Shown in pieces: positions 27,101 to 38,001 of a stretch of 64,000 nucleotides of DNA. Positions within the stretch are counted from its first letter, which is position 1. The number at the start of each line of letters is the position of its first letter. The notes beneath the pieces were generated by a model. That model was not told the origin of the DNA. It saw only the letters and a list, made by a program, of their open reading frames with translations, and searched no databases. This DNA is from Sulfurovum sp. (GTDB lineage: Bacteria > Campylobacterota > Campylobacteria > Campylobacterales > Sulfurovaceae), in NCBI GenBank assembly GCA_002733215.1, contig NVUY01000005.1, positions 65,057-129,056 on the forward strand. Reading direction: 5' to 3'. The position numbers and the translations under genes were made by a program.

Positions 27101-27541
27101 TCAACCTAAATTTACACGTTTGCGCTGTTGATCTCTTTTATTTTTATACTCTTCTAATTTAGCTACTACCTGATTTTTAGTACCATCATTTATTTTCTCT
27201 TCCAAAGTAGTGATCGTGTGCTCGAATTCTAAAAATTTTTTTTCATTAGTATGATTTTTTTCTGTCTGCTTGTACTCATATTCTGCATGAGTCTGGCGTA
27301 AAAATTTTATTTTTTCTTCATATTCCAAAATAAGTGAGTTTTTATGCTTAAATGTTGTTCTCTGTTTAAAAAAGCTGTAAACTAAAACCAATAATACAAA
27401 GAAAACAACAAGACCTATAGGCAGCATGTATATTTTAGGCAAAGTGACTATATTTTCATTTTCTACAGAAGCTTCCAGTATACTTGACACTAATGGAAAC
27501 AAACTCATTTTCAAAGCCATTTTATTTCTTATATTTTTCAT
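27101..27541 (-). CDS. Membrane-anchored coiled-coil hypothetical protein
   Basis: TM segment MLPIGLVVFFVLLVLVYSFF followed by coiled coil. Confidence 0.5.
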   Translation of the reverse strand: MKNIRNKMALKMSLFPLVSSILEASVENENIVTLPKIYMLPIGLVVFFVLLVLVYSFFKQRTTFKHKNSLILEYEEKIKFLRQTHAEYEYKQTEKNHTNEKKFLEFEHTITTLEEKINDGTKNQVVAKLEEYKNKRDQQRKRVNLG

Positions 27542-27654
27542 CTTATAATTGTATCAAAAGTTTTTGTGTATTTATATAATGAAAAAAAAGATTCCTGATG
27601 ATACATACCACAAACGAGGTTTCTTAAAGTATCATAAGGAGAGTTAAAAACACC

Positions 27655-28116
27655 CTACCCGACCAGCAAAGCGTTCTTTTTTGCTACATCACGCAGGTTT
27701 TGTAAAGTCTTTGTATCTAAAGATGTCTGTTTGATCTTGGAAACCATTGCGATCAACTGATCGTAAGAGTCAAAACGAACATTTTGTCTATGAAGTGCTG
27801 CCGTACTCAAATATTCTAACACTTCTTCCCTACTTACAATACTGCATACCTCTTCCAGATTTTGCATCATTGCCAATAACGTTTCATCTTCTTCTAAAAG
27901 ATTATTAGATATCTCTTCTGCTGTCTCTTCATCTATTCCTCTATGATGTAAAATGGAAGCAATACTCGCCGAGATCGTGTGGTTTGTGCTTTGTGTTTGA
28001 GTAGCACGTTTTACTGTTGTATTTGCGATGAGCGGGTTTAATGCCAACCCTGAGATGATCAAAGTAATACTGATAAAATGGTGTTTCTTCATTTTTAAAT
28101 CCTTTGACCAAATCAT
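27655..28116 (-). CDS. Hypothetical exported protein
   Basis: Signal-like MKKHHFISITLIISGLALNPLIANT. Confidence 0.5.
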   Translation of the reverse strand: MIWSKDLKMKKHHFISITLIISGLALNPLIANTTVKRATQTQSTNHTISASIASILHHRGIDEETAEEISNNLLEEDETLLAMMQNLEEVCSIVSREEVLEYLSTAALHRQNVRFDSYDQLIAMVSKIKQTSLDTKTLQNLRDVAKKNALLVG

Positions 28117-28222
28117 AGGCTAATAAGGTTAACCATTTTTATGAAATTACTAAATCGCTAAAAAATATATACCCGAATCTAATTCGTAATTGGATATGAT
28201 TATTTTAATAGGAGAATGCAAT

Positions 28223-31057
28223 ATGCAAACTTTTCAACATAAAAACCGATCTGATAAAAAAACAGAAAAACTGCTACAGGTTGTCCATACTCTTGTCACA
28301 GAGGTGCATGCACAGCATTTTCCTGCAGAACGCATTACCCTTGACAGTAGCTTTGACAAAGATCTCGAACTAGACAGCCTCTCACGTGTTGAGCTGATCG
28401 CCCGGGTAGAAACAGCTTTTAATCTTGCACTGCCGGAACGTATCTATGTAGAAGCTGAGACACCACGGGATCTGCTGCGAACACTGCTTGGCACAGAAGT
28501 CTCTTATATGAGCCGGACGGCTTCAGAGATCTCTACGCCGGAAATGGGTGAAACCGTAGCTGCCGCCACCGAAGCGCAGACCCTGATGGAAGTGCTTAGA
28601 TGGCATGTGGCACGGCATCCGGACCGACCCCATATCCAGCTCTACCGGGACGATGGCAACGGTAAGGTCATCACCTACGCCGAACTCGAAGCCGGCGCTG
28701 AAAAAGTGGCAGCCGTTTTGCAGCAGCACAAGCTAAAAGCTGCTGAGCCCGTTGCGATCATGCTTCCCACCGGAGCAGATTACTTTTTCAGTTTTTTTGG
28801 TATTTTGATGGCCGGCGGCATACCGGTACCCATCTATCCCCCGGCACGACCCTCAAAGCTTGAAGATCACATGCGGCGGCATGCCGCCATACTGGACAAC
28901 TGCCGTGCAACTATACTGATCACCGTACCCGAGGCCAAACATGTCGCACAGCTTCTAAAGTCACTGGTTCCTAACCTTAAAGAGATCATATCGGTTTCCG
29001 AATTGAAAAAATCTTCAGCCGAAGCAATATTCCCGACTTTGCATGCCCTGGATACCGCATTCTTGCAATATACATCAGGCAGTACCGGAACCCCTAAAGG
29101 CGTGGTTCTGACACATGCCAACCTGCTTACAAATATCCGTGCTATGGGAGAGGTCGTCGATGCGGGATCTGAAGATGTCTTTGTCTCTTGGCTGCCTCTT
29201 TATCATGACATGGGCCTTATCGGTGCATGGCTGGGAAGCCTCTACTTTGCCTCACTTTTTGTGGTGATGTCGCCACTTGACTTTCTGTCCAAACCAGAAC
29301 GCTGGCTCTGGGCGATCCACCGCTACCGAGGTACACTCTCCGCATCACCTAACTTCGGATATGAATACAGTTTACACCGCCTGAAAAATAGTGATCTGTC
29401 AGGGCTCGATCTTAGCTCATGGCGTGCAGCATTCAACGGCGCGGAAGCAGTCAGTCCGGAGACACTGGAGCAGTTCAACAAACACTTTAAGGCATACGGA
29501 TTCGATGAAAAATCAATGATGCCGGTATACGGCTTGGCTGAATCTTCTGTCGGACTGGCATTTCCACCCATGAAACGCGGTGTACGCATCGACCGTATTG
29601 ACCGGGACACTTTTACCCGTTCCGGGAGAGCTGTACCTGTCAAAGAGGATGAGAGTAACGCTTTAAAGTTTGTCTCCAACGGACTCCCCATTCCGGGGCA
29701 TCAGATCAGGATCGCGGATCCTTCGGGGCAGGAACTGCCTGAGCGCCAGCAGGGACGGTTGGAGTTTTGCGGCCCCTCTTCCACCAGCGGCTACTATCGT
29801 GATGCCGAAAAAACACAACATCTTTTTAACGGAAAATGGCTTGACACAGGCGATCTGGCTTACATCGCCAAGGGCGAACTCTATTTGACCGGACGCATCA
29901 AAGACATCATTATCCGTGCAGGACGCAACATCTATCCTGATGAACTGGAAAAAGCAGTGGGAAATGTTCCGGGTATCCGTAAAGGCTGCGTTGCCGTATT
30001 TGGCAGCATGGATCAAAAAACACAAACTGAACAACTGATTGTTTTGGCAGAAACTCAAAGTGACGATCCTGATACATGCCATACAATATATAACAAGATC
30101 AATACACTATCAGTCGATCTAACAAGTATACCGCCTGATAAGATCGTGTTGGCAGCACCCGGCAGTGTTCTAAAGACCTCAAGCGGCAAGATCCGACGTG
30201 CTGCATGCCGTGAACTCTTTGAAAAAGACTTGATCGGGAAAGGAAGCAAAAGTGTACCTTTGCAGGTGATCCGTCTGGCGCTTGACGGCATCATCCCCCG
30301 ACTTCGCCGCACAAAACAGTACCTGGGTACCCTCTTCTTTGCTGCTTACTCTTGGACCATTCTTGCTCTGATCGCACCGATCGTCTGGATATCTGTGGCA
30401 CTACTGCCGAAGTTTTCTATGCGATGGGACGTAATGCGAAGATCTGCCCAAGTGCTTGCCTATGCAACCGGCACAGGAATTAAGATAAAAGGCATAGAGA
30501 ATCTCCCAACAGACGGGCGCGCCTGTGTCTTGGTGGCGAACCATGCCAGTTATCTGGATGGCTATGCTCTCTTGGCAGCATTGCCGGGGTATTTTCGTTT
30601 TGTTGCCAAGGCTGAACTCTCCCAAACCTTCATTACCCGCATACCACTCAAAAATATCCATACGGAATTTGTCGAACGTTTTGATATCTCTAAGAGTGTG
30701 CATGATGCGGAGCATCTCCAAACTGTGCTTGATGCGGGTCATACACTGCTCTTTTTCCCCGAAGGCAGTTTCAGCCGGGTTCCCGGTCTGATGTCCTTTC
30801 ACCTGGGTGCTTTCTCTGTGGCGGCACAAGCAGGTGTACCCGTCGTCCCTATTGCGATCAGAGGCACACGCTCCATATTGCGGGCTGAATCCTGGCTACC
30901 GTATCGTGGTGCCATCACGATCGAGATCGCTAAGCCTGTCGATCCGAAAAAGATCGCAGCCGGGACAGATAAAAAGCAATGGGACGTGGCGATAGAATTA
31001 CGCAATCAAAGCCGTGAACTAATCCAGAGGCATTGCGGTGAACCTGATCTTTCATAG
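28223..31057 (+). CDS. Trifunctional fusion: acyl carrier protein - fatty acyl-AMP ligase/acyl-CoA synthetase - PlsC-type acyltransferase
   Basis: ACP DLELDSLSRVELIARVE; AMP-binding LQYTSGSTGTPKGVVLTHANLL; PlsC VLVANHASYLDGYALLAALP and LFFPEGSFSR; ATG at 28223 follows GGAG. Confidence 0.9.
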   Translation: MQTFQHKNRSDKKTEKLLQVVHTLVTEVHAQHFPAERITLDSSFDKDLELDSLSRVELIARVETAFNLALPERIYVEAETPRDLLRTLLGTEVSYMSRTASEISTPEMGETVAAATEAQTLMEVLRWHVARHPDRPHIQLYRDDGNGKVITYAELEAGAEKVAAVLQQHKLKAAEPVAIMLPTGADYFFSFFGILMAGGIPVPIYPPARPSKLEDHMRRHAAILDNCRATILITVPEAKHVAQLLKSLVPNLKEIISVSELKKSSAEAIFPTLHALDTAFLQYTSGSTGTPKGVVLTHANLLTNIRAMGEVVDAGSEDVFVSWLPLYHDMGLIGAWLGSLYFASLFVVMSPLDFLSKPERWLWAIHRYRGTLSASPNFGYEYSLHRLKNSDLSGLDLSSWRAAFNGAEAVSPETLEQFNKHFKAYGFDEKSMMPVYGLAESSVGLAFPPMKRGVRIDRIDRDTFTRSGRAVPVKEDESNALKFVSNGLPIPGHQIRIADPSGQELPERQQGRLEFCGPSSTSGYYRDAEKTQHLFNGKWLDTGDLAYIAKGELYLTGRIKDIIIRAGRNIYPDELEKAVGNVPGIRKGCVAVFGSMDQKTQTEQLIVLAETQSDDPDTCHTIYNKINTLSVDLTSIPPDKIVLAAPGSVLKTSSGKIRRAACRELFEKDLIGKGSKSVPLQVIRLALDGIIPRLRRTKQYLGTLFFAAYSWTILALIAPIVWISVALLPKFSMRWDVMRRSAQVLAYATGTGIKIKGIENLPTDGRACVLVANHASYLDGYALLAALPGYFRFVAKAELSQTFITRIPLKNIHTEFVERFDISKSVHDAEHLQTVLDAGHTLLFFPEGSFSRVPGLMSFHLGAFSVAAQAGVPVVPIAIRGTRSILRAESWLPYRGAITIEIAKPVDPKKIAAGTDKKQWDVAIELRNQSRELIQRHCGEPDLS

Positions 31058-31215
31058 AGATACCCATAATTTACTTAAACACTTCCCAAAACTCTTCAAA
31101 CTCAAAGGTTCCCGACATCAGCTACATATTTATCTCGCATGATGGGGTCCTTTTTTATGCGTAGTTTAACATAATGAGGTATCATTGTGTAGATAATTGA
31201 GAAAGGATCTCAGCA

Positions 31216-32241
31216 ATGAAACATAGATACATAGGAAAAACCGGGCTTCGCGTGTCACCCATCTGCATGGGGACGATGACCTTTGGGACACAGTGTGACA
31301 AAAAAGAAGCTTTTGCCATTATGGATAAAGCCTATGACCACGGGGTGAACTTCTATGATACAGCAGAACTCTACCCTGTCCCGCCCGATGGAAAACTTGC
31401 GGGTATCACCGAAGAGTGGGTGGGTGAATGGATGCAGACCAAAGAGCGTGATTCTATCATCCTGGCTACAAAAGTTGCGGGAGCTGCGAGTGGCTGGTTT
31501 GTACCTCCTATCCGTCATGGATTGACTGCCATCGACAGGTTTCACATCGAACGTGCGGTTGAAGGAAGTCTTAAAAAACTGAAAACAGACTACATCGACC
31601 TCTATCAAATGCACTGGCCCGATGCCATCGTTCCCATTGAAGAGTCACTTGAAGCGTTTGACAGACTTGTAAAAGCAGGAAAAGTGCGTTATATGGGAAC
31701 CTCAAATGACACGGCATATGGTACTTCCAAAGCACTTATGACTTCCCAATACAAAGGTTATGCACGTTTTGAGTCTATACAAAATAATTTTTCTCTGCTC
31801 AACCGAAGATTTTTAGATGAACTCTCCGCTCTTTGTCAAAATGAACAAGTCTCGCTTCTGCCCTACTCACCACTTGCCGGAGGTGTACTCTCAGGAAAAT
31901 ACAACCAGGGACTCAAACCGGAAGATGCCGAGGGAAGATTTGCAACCTATCTGAAATCACCCGACCAAAGACAGCGGCAGATGGCAGAACGTTTCATGAA
32001 TACCAAAACCCTTGCCTCCACACAAAAATACCTAAAAATAGCCGCTGATGCAGGCTTGCATCCTGTGACCCTGGCAACAGCATGGTCAAAACAGTTTGAT
32101 TTTGTGGCTTCCACCATCATAGGAGCAACGCATACAGATCAACTCGATGCTTCACTTGCCGCCATGAACCTTACACTCAGCAATGAAGTGCTCCAAGCTT
32201 GTGACAAAGTACATGAAGAGATCCTCTATCCTATGGGGTAA
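31216..32241 (+). CDS. Aldo/keto reductase
   Basis: MKHRYIGKTGLRVSPICMGTMTFG, FYDTAELY, DYIDLYQMHWPD. Confidence 0.95.
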   Translation: MKHRYIGKTGLRVSPICMGTMTFGTQCDKKEAFAIMDKAYDHGVNFYDTAELYPVPPDGKLAGITEEWVGEWMQTKERDSIILATKVAGAASGWFVPPIRHGLTAIDRFHIERAVEGSLKKLKTDYIDLYQMHWPDAIVPIEESLEAFDRLVKAGKVRYMGTSNDTAYGTSKALMTSQYKGYARFESIQNNFSLLNRRFLDELSALCQNEQVSLLPYSPLAGGVLSGKYNQGLKPEDAEGRFATYLKSPDQRQRQMAERFMNTKTLASTQKYLKIAADAGLHPVTLATAWSKQFDFVASTIIGATHTDQLDASLAAMNLTLSNEVLQACDKVHEEILYPMG

Positions 32242-32367
32242 TAGCTTCAAAGTGACGTATTTATTCACTTTTTAATGAATTCTCCGTGTATCATTTGTAT
32301 TTAATACAATTAACGTGTACAATAAGTTACGGGTATATCTATATAGTTTTATTTAAGGGGTTAAAGA

Positions 32368-33510
32368 ATGTATTTACAAAGTCATACTATCATGCAAAAA
32401 TTGGACAACTGGCTAAAGATGCTGATCGAAGTAGAAGGTGCGGATCTGCACATTAAAAGCAACAGCAGCATACGTGCACGGGTTAAAGGTGATATTGTGC
32501 CCTTATCGAAGGAAATCATAGAAGCAGAAGTGATAGAGGAACTGGTCAAAGCATTAACAGGTGATGCTTATGCAGATTTTCAAAAGAGCAAAGAGTTTGA
32601 CGGTGCTTATCAACTTGATGAAAATAACCGTTTCCGTGTCAATATCTTTGTGCATCTAGGTGGTTATGCGATCGCCTTGCGTCTCATTCCTTCAACCATT
32701 AGAACAATTGAAGAGTTGAACCTCCCCAAAGCTTTGCATAAACTTGCCCATCTTCGACGTGGTCTGGTACTTATCACAGGTACTACGGGGAGCGGGAAGT
32801 CTACTACTCTGGCAGCTATTATAGAAGAAATCAATAAAACCTATAGTCACCATATCATTACCATTGAAGATCCTATAGAGTATGTACATAAAGATGATAA
32901 ATCCATCGTTGAACAACGTGAATTGGGAACACATACTCAAAGTTTTTCCAGGGCATTACGTGCCGCACTGCGTGAAGACCCCGATATTATCGTTGTCGGT
33001 GAGATACGTGACCTTGACACTGCCGAGAGTATTTTACAGGCAGTGAACACAGGTCATCTTGTTTTCTCAACCGTGCATACTTTAGATGCCCGTGAGACGA
33101 TCGACCGCATGATCGCTATTTTCCCTAGCAATGAACAAAACCGTGTGCGGGCAACCCTTGCATCTACTCTTGAAGCAGTGATCTCGCAGCGTTTGATCAA
33201 AGGAAAAGACGGCAATATGGTTCCTGCTGTCGAAATGATGTTCAAAAGCCCTCTTGTCCGAGAGCTTATCCGGACCAAACGTGATAATGAAATTTTAGAT
33301 GCCATTGAAAAAGAAGGTATCTCTTTTGACTCGATCACCTTTAACCGTGCACTCTTTGAACTCACTTTGGCGGACATGATCACAGAAGAGCAGGCCTATC
33401 AATTTGCCACCAGTCCTTCTGATCTTAAATTACTCTTTACTATGAGCCAAGACTATGAGAAAAAAGTGAAACAAAATAAAAGTGAAGATGATCTTTTCTT
33501 GAAAGCTTAG
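32368..33510 (+). CDS. PilT/PilU-family type IV pilus ATPase
   Basis: GLVLITGTTGSGKSTTLAAIIEEIN, HIITIEDPIEYVH, REDPDIIVVGEIRDLDTAESILQAVNTGHLVFSTVHT. Confidence 0.94.
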   Translation: MYLQSHTIMQKLDNWLKMLIEVEGADLHIKSNSSIRARVKGDIVPLSKEIIEAEVIEELVKALTGDAYADFQKSKEFDGAYQLDENNRFRVNIFVHLGGYAIALRLIPSTIRTIEELNLPKALHKLAHLRRGLVLITGTTGSGKSTTLAAIIEEINKTYSHHIITIEDPIEYVHKDDKSIVEQRELGTHTQSFSRALRAALREDPDIIVVGEIRDLDTAESILQAVNTGHLVFSTVHTLDARETIDRMIAIFPSNEQNRVRATLASTLEAVISQRLIKGKDGNMVPAVEMMFKSPLVRELIRTKRDNEILDAIEKEGISFDSITFNRALFELTLADMITEEQAYQFATSPSDLKLLFTMSQDYEKKVKQNKSEDDLFLKA

Positions 33511-33513
33511 CAC

Positions 33514-33542
33514 GAAAAAAAGATAGGAACTGCGTTCCTATC
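33514..33542 (-). terminator. Rho-independent terminator for the entericidin-like gene (possibly bidirectional)
   Basis: Minus strand reads GATAGGAAC-GCA-GTTCCTATC-TTTTTTT. Confidence 0.8.
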
Positions 33543-33553
33543 CTGCCTAAGCA

Positions 33554-33697
33554 TTATGCTGTTGCGTTATGTACTGCTTTTTTTGAGGTATTCCAGGCTT
33601 TACCTGTGTCATGTTTGACACCACTCCATGTTTTTGAACACCCTGACATGAGCAAACTTAAACTCATCAATACAACGAACATACTTATTTTTTTCAT
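33554..33697 (-). CDS. Entericidin-like small lipoprotein
   Basis: Read from sequence, not in ORF track: MKKISMFVVLMSLSLLMSGCSKTWSGVKHDTGKAWNTSKKAVHNATA with lipobox LMSGC. Confidence 0.75.
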   Translation of the reverse strand: MKKISMFVVLMSLSLLMSGCSKTWSGVKHDTGKAWNTSKKAVHNATA

Positions 33698-33735
33698 ATT
33701 AAAATCCTTTTGATATATAATGGGTACCTCTAATA

Positions 33736-34056
33736 TTACTCAGCCTCATCTTCACTTGATGCAAGGTCTTCTTTTACCGGTTTATCTACGACTTTTGCAA
33801 GTATTTCAACATAACATTCTGTAGCACCCGTTGCTTTTACCGCGTCCAATGCTTTGATAAGTGTTTCAAACTCTACTACTTCCGCACTCTCTGCTGTTGC
33901 ACCTACTTTACAGTCGAAATCCCAGTATGTCATTTTTGCATCTGCGAGTTTCTTTTTCTTTTCACGTTTGATATACTTTCGTATATCGTTCTTTACTGAT
34001 TCAAGTACACGGTCTTCATGTTTTTTTTCATCTGTTAGTTTAAATATTTTTTTCAT
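33736..34056 (-). CDS. Hypothetical protein
   Basis: 106-aa ORF, Lys/Glu-rich, no recognised domain, directly downstream of the DEAD helicase. Confidence 0.6.
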   Translation of the reverse strand: MKKIFKLTDEKKHEDRVLESVKNDIRKYIKREKKKKLADAKMTYWDFDCKVGATAESAEVVEFETLIKALDAVKATGATECYVEILAKVVDKPVKEDLASSEDEAE

Positions 34057-34061
34057 GTTTT

Positions 34062-35369
34062 TTATCCTTCTGATCTGTTTCTATTACGATTTCTACTTCT
34101 AGCACCATCACGGCTACCACCGTTGTTGGCATGTGAACTATTGCTACGAGGTTTGTTGCGTGAGTTTCCTCCGACATTACCACGACCTCTTCCTCCGCCT
34201 CTACCATTTTGAATAGGTTCAGCCTTAATATTCGGGTCTGGTCTAAATGCTTCAATGTCTACTTTTGTAATGGCAGACTTAGTAAACTTTTCAATGTCTT
34301 TAAGCAATTGATGTTCATCTACACATACAAGTGAAACGGCTTCACCACTCTGCCCTGCACGTCCTGTTCTACCTATACGGTGAACATAATCTTCCGGTAC
34401 ATTTGGCAGTTCGTAGTTTACCACATGCGGAAGCTGCTCTATGTCTATGCCTCTTGCTGCGATGTCTGTAGCTACAAGTACACGGATTTCATTTGCCTTG
34501 AAAGATGCCAAAGCTTTTGTTCTTGCCCCTTGGCTTTTATTACCATGTATAGCAGCTGCCGAAATGCCATACTCTTCAAGTTGTTTAGTCAGTTTATTTG
34601 CACCATGTTTAGTACGTGTAAAAACAAGAACCTGCTTCCAGTCTTTTGCCTTGATAAGCTGAGAAAGTAATTCTCTCTTGCGCCCTTTATCAACAAGGTG
34701 TACCACTTGAGATATTTGATCTGCAGTCTTGTTTTGGCGTGCCACTTCTACAAGAACAGGATTCTTGAGAAGTCCTGATGCCAACTTTTTGATCTCAGGT
34801 GAGAATGTTGCTGAAAAAAGTAATGTTTGTTTTTTCTGTGGCATGAGTTTCATAAGTTTTTTGATGTCATGTATAAACCCCATGTCCAGCATACGATCTG
34901 CTTCATCAAGTATGAGACATTCTAATTTAGAAAAGTCTATACCCCCTTGCCCTGCAATGTCTAGCAATCTACCTGGCGTTGCAATGACAATGTCCACACC
35001 CTTACGAAGCGCAGCCAATTGAGGATTAATACCTACCCCACCAAAGATAACCATAGCACGATAAGGCGTATACTTACCATAGTCTGTAATACTTTGAGCG
35101 ACTTGTGCTGCTAGTTCACGTGTCGGTGTCAGTACCAAGGCACGTATTTGTTTTTTGTGCATGTGTGGTTGTTTCTGAGAAAGTCTTTCAAGTAGTGGAA
35201 GCGTAAATCCAGCTGTTTTCCCCGTACCTGTTTGTGCAGCAGCCAAGACATCTTTTCCTTCTATAACGAGAGGAATGGCTTTTTCTTGTATGGGTGTAGG
35301 AGTATCATATCCCTGTGCTTTGATAGCTTTTAAAAGAGGTTCAGATAACCCCAAGTTTGTAAATGACAT
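34062..35369 (-). CDS. DEAD-box RNA helicase (RhlE-like)
   Basis: Q motif [59 protein letters not shown], Gly/Arg-rich tail. Confidence 0.95.
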   Translation of the reverse strand: MSFTNLGLSEPLLKAIKAQGYDTPTPIQEKAIPLVIEGKDVLAAAQTGTGKTAGFTLPLLERLSQKQPHMHKKQIRALVLTPTRELAAQVAQSITDYGKYTPYRAMVIFGGVGINPQLAALRKGVDIVIATPGRLLDIAGQGGIDFSKLECLILDEADRMLDMGFIHDIKKLMKLMPQKKQTLLFSATFSPEIKKLASGLLKNPVLVEVARQNKTADQISQVVHLVDKGRKRELLSQLIKAKDWKQVLVFTRTKHGANKLTKQLEEYGISAAAIHGNKSQGARTKALASFKANEIRVLVATDIAARGIDIEQLPHVVNYELPNVPEDYVHRIGRTGRAGQSGEAVSLVCVDEHQLLKDIEKFTKSAITKVDIEAFRPDPNIKAEPIQNGRGGGRGRGNVGGNSRNKPRSNSSHANNGGSRDGARSRNRNRNRSEG

Positions 35370-35609
35370 GTATTATATACCTTATGAACGAGCCTACCAT
35401 CTGTAGTATGAGGTCGGTCTTAGGCTAAGTTAGTTGTTTTATTTTATTGTAGTACCCCAAGGGCATTTTTCCCTATAGTCAGGGTAAATAGAAGTCGTTG
35501 ACCGATGTACGCTTAAATTGTTTGGCATTATAGCGTAATTACATGCGATATAAGTAAACTTAAATGAAGGACCTCAATAGAAGATAACAGACTTTTAAAC
35601 GCGCGCTCT

Positions 35610-36299
35610 TTATCCGTCTGACTTTTCTGTGAGGATCACTACTTTTTTACTATTTTTAGGCGCATGAAAAACAAAGTCACTGTCTTGGATACTTCGGTTT
35701 ACATCCCAGGTGATCTTTGTCTTTGTGGTGACGTAGGGATGCTCACCTGTATCTTTGATTTTATACGCTTTTATCTGAGGTCTGTCACCTTTAGTGACCC
35801 AAACATGTATTTCACTATGCTTACTTTTAAAGAGAAGATAGTCACAAAGCACACCGTCAACGTTCTTTGTACCAAGGTATTGATCGTGATGAGATGTAAC
35901 ACGTTTAGCCATATCACTGTAAACGAGTGAAGCCAAAGGCTCTTTGATGTCATATTTGGTCAAAATACTCTCAATGGCTTTATCTGTGTTTTTAGATACG
36001 GAGAGTTGACTGTAAGTATTATCACTATGCCTCATGATAGTAAAAAGTCCATTGTCGATCGTAATACTTCTATTTAAGAACTTACTTTTTGTGTCGATAC
36101 GCAATTGTCCCGGTCTTTTGACTTTAACGGAGGTAATATATGTATAGGCAATAGAAGTTCCATCTTCCTGCTCTTCATCTTCAACGATATTCGCAGTAAA
36201 TGCATAGGTATTTAGACTGGAAGTATATTGCAAGGCTTTGTTAATGATGTCTAAAGCAGAATTGTCCGCTGCTGTAAGTGAGGATGCCCCAAGGAGCAT
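35610..36299 (-). CDS. DUF2092-like / LolA-fold exported protein
   Basis: INKALQYTSSLNTYAFTANIVEDEEQEDG...KVKRPGQLRIDTKSKFLNRSITIDNGLFTIM. Confidence 0.6.
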   Translation of the reverse strand: MLLGASSLTAADNSALDIINKALQYTSSLNTYAFTANIVEDEEQEDGTSIAYTYITSVKVKRPGQLRIDTKSKFLNRSITIDNGLFTIMRHSDNTYSQLSVSKNTDKAIESILTKYDIKEPLASLVYSDMAKRVTSHHDQYLGTKNVDGVLCDYLLFKSKHSEIHVWVTKGDRPQIKAYKIKDTGEHPYVTTKTKITWDVNRSIQDSDFVFHAPKNSKKVVILTEKSDG

Positions 36300-36481
36300 A
36301 GAAACGCTAAGAAGGGTGAAGATTTTTTTGTATGCAAGTATGATATTTAATCCTTTTGAAAATATTCTTGCATGAAATGTACCATTGTTTTATTAACCAA
36401 GGGTTAGTAGTAATATTTGGATTTATCCATATGAAATTATTATTTGATACAATATAATACTATCAATAATTAGGAGATAAG

Positions 36482-36856
36482 ATGTCAGATGAACAGTTTA
36501 TAACACTTGAAAGAATTGTATACGACAATGACTTAGACGCATTTAAAAAAGAATTTGAGAACGGAACAGATGTGAACCTTCAAAACTACTATGGATGGAC
36601 TCCTCTTCATGTCGCCATTAGGCGTGACCGAAGAGACATGGTTGCTTACCTCTTGGAAAAAGGTGCAGATATCAACAAAGTAGATGGTGTAGGATGGACA
36701 CCGCTTATGGAAGCAGTGATGGATGACATGCCGGAACTCTGTGCCTTCCTTCTGGAAAAAGGTGCTGACGTTACTATTAAGAATGAAAGAGGTGGAACAG
36801 CAGGAATGCTTGTTCAAAAATTTGGACGTGAGTCAATGGTAAAATACTTCCAATAG
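36482..36856 (+). CDS. Ankyrin-repeat protein
   Basis: YYGWTPLHVAIRRDRRDMVAYLLEKGADINKVDGVGWTPLMEAVMDDMPELCAFLLEKGAD. Confidence 0.92.
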   Translation: MSDEQFITLERIVYDNDLDAFKKEFENGTDVNLQNYYGWTPLHVAIRRDRRDMVAYLLEKGADINKVDGVGWTPLMEAVMDDMPELCAFLLEKGADVTIKNERGGTAGMLVQKFGRESMVKYFQ

Positions 36857-36862
36857 TATCAC

Positions 36863-37780
36863 TTGATGTCACATTCTCATAACCATCATCACCATGAGAT
36901 AAATAACTATAACCGTTCCTTTGCCATAGGCATTGCCCTCAATGTGATCTTTGTGATCATTGAGATAAGTTATGGCTTAGTTGCAGATTCTCTCGCACTT
37001 ATCGCAGATGCCGGACATAATTTAAGTGATGTGCTGAGCCTCATGCTTGCATGGGGAGCCTACTACCTGGCAAAAAAACACCCTACCCAAAAAAGGACCT
37101 ACGGTTTACGTAAAGTCACCATCATGGCTTCCCTGGTCTCTTCAGTTTTACTTTTTGTTGCTTTGGGTGCTATAGCCTGGGAATCTGTAGAACGTCTCTC
37201 CTCTCCACAGCCTGTAGACGGTATGATCATCATAGCGGTCGCAGCTATTGGCGTGCTTATCAATACTGCCACTGCCCTACTCTTCGTAAAAGGTCAAAAA
37301 CACGATCTGAACATCAGGGCAGCCTACCTTCATATGGCAGCAGATGCAGTCATATCTTTGGGCGTTGTCATTGCTGGTGTGGCCATCATAGTAACGGGTT
37401 GGTTATGGCTTGATCCGCTCATCAGTCTTTTCATTGTTGTAGTTATCTTGCTGAGCACATGGGGTTTACTCAGAGACTCCATCAATCTTTCTATCGATGC
37501 CGTACCACAAGGTATAGATGTAAATGAAGTGCAAGCGTATCTGCTCAATCTAAGTAATGTCTCTGATCTGCATGATCTGCACATTTGGGCGCTCAGCACC
37601 ACAGAAAATGCCCTGACTGTGCATCTTGTCACCACAGATGCCTTGATATACAACCATTTTACACATGAGATCCAGGAACACCTGCATCATCATTTCAACA
37701 TCGCACATGCTACCATTCAAATGGAAAAGGAAGAGAGTGCCTTTCTCTGTGTGCTGGATCGGGATGGGTGTAAGTTTTAA
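36863..37780 (+). CDS. Cation diffusion facilitator transporter (CzcD/ZitB-like)
   Basis: MSHSHNHHHHEINNYNRSFAIGIALNVIFVIIEISYGLVADSLALIADAGHNLSDVLSLMLAWGA. Confidence 0.95.
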   Translation: MMSHSHNHHHHEINNYNRSFAIGIALNVIFVIIEISYGLVADSLALIADAGHNLSDVLSLMLAWGAYYLAKKHPTQKRTYGLRKVTIMASLVSSVLLFVALGAIAWESVERLSSPQPVDGMIIIAVAAIGVLINTATALLFVKGQKHDLNIRAAYLHMAADAVISLGVVIAGVAIIVTGWLWLDPLISLFIVVVILLSTWGLLRDSINLSIDAVPQGIDVNEVQAYLLNLSNVSDLHDLHIWALSTTENALTVHLVTTDALIYNHFTHEIQEHLHHHFNIAHATIQMEKEESAFLCVLDRDGCKF

Positions 37781-37848
37781 TAAAACGTACAGATAAATAT
37801 CTACCCAAGACAAATAGACTTTTAGCTATAATTCCTCCTCTATCTAAA

Positions 37849-37924
37849 GTCCTCATCGCTTAACTGGATAAAGCAGTGCCCTCCTAAGGCGTAGCTCGAG
37901 GTTCGAGTCCTCGTGGGGATACCA
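37849..37924 (+). tRNA. tRNA-Arg (anticodon CCU), CCA encoded
   Basis: GTCCTCATCGCTTAACTGGATAAAGCAGTGCCCTCCTAAGGCGTAGCTCGAGGTTCGAGTCCTCGTGGGGATACCA folds as a cloverleaf. Confidence 0.92.
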
Positions 37925-38001
37925 TCATAAAACTTGTATATACGGTACTTTCAAGCATATCAGAGGTACTAGGTGTCACTTATAGCGGATCTCCAATACT
38001 T

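Noticed and set aside
28523-31005. Minus-strand ORFs inside the ACP-ligase-PlsC gene
   Set aside because: Antisense shadow ORFs promoted by higher GC; no recognisable domains.
34040-34255. 71-aa minus ORF overlapping the RhlE-like helicase tail
   Set aside because: Alternative frame of the Gly/Arg-rich C-terminus of the helicase.
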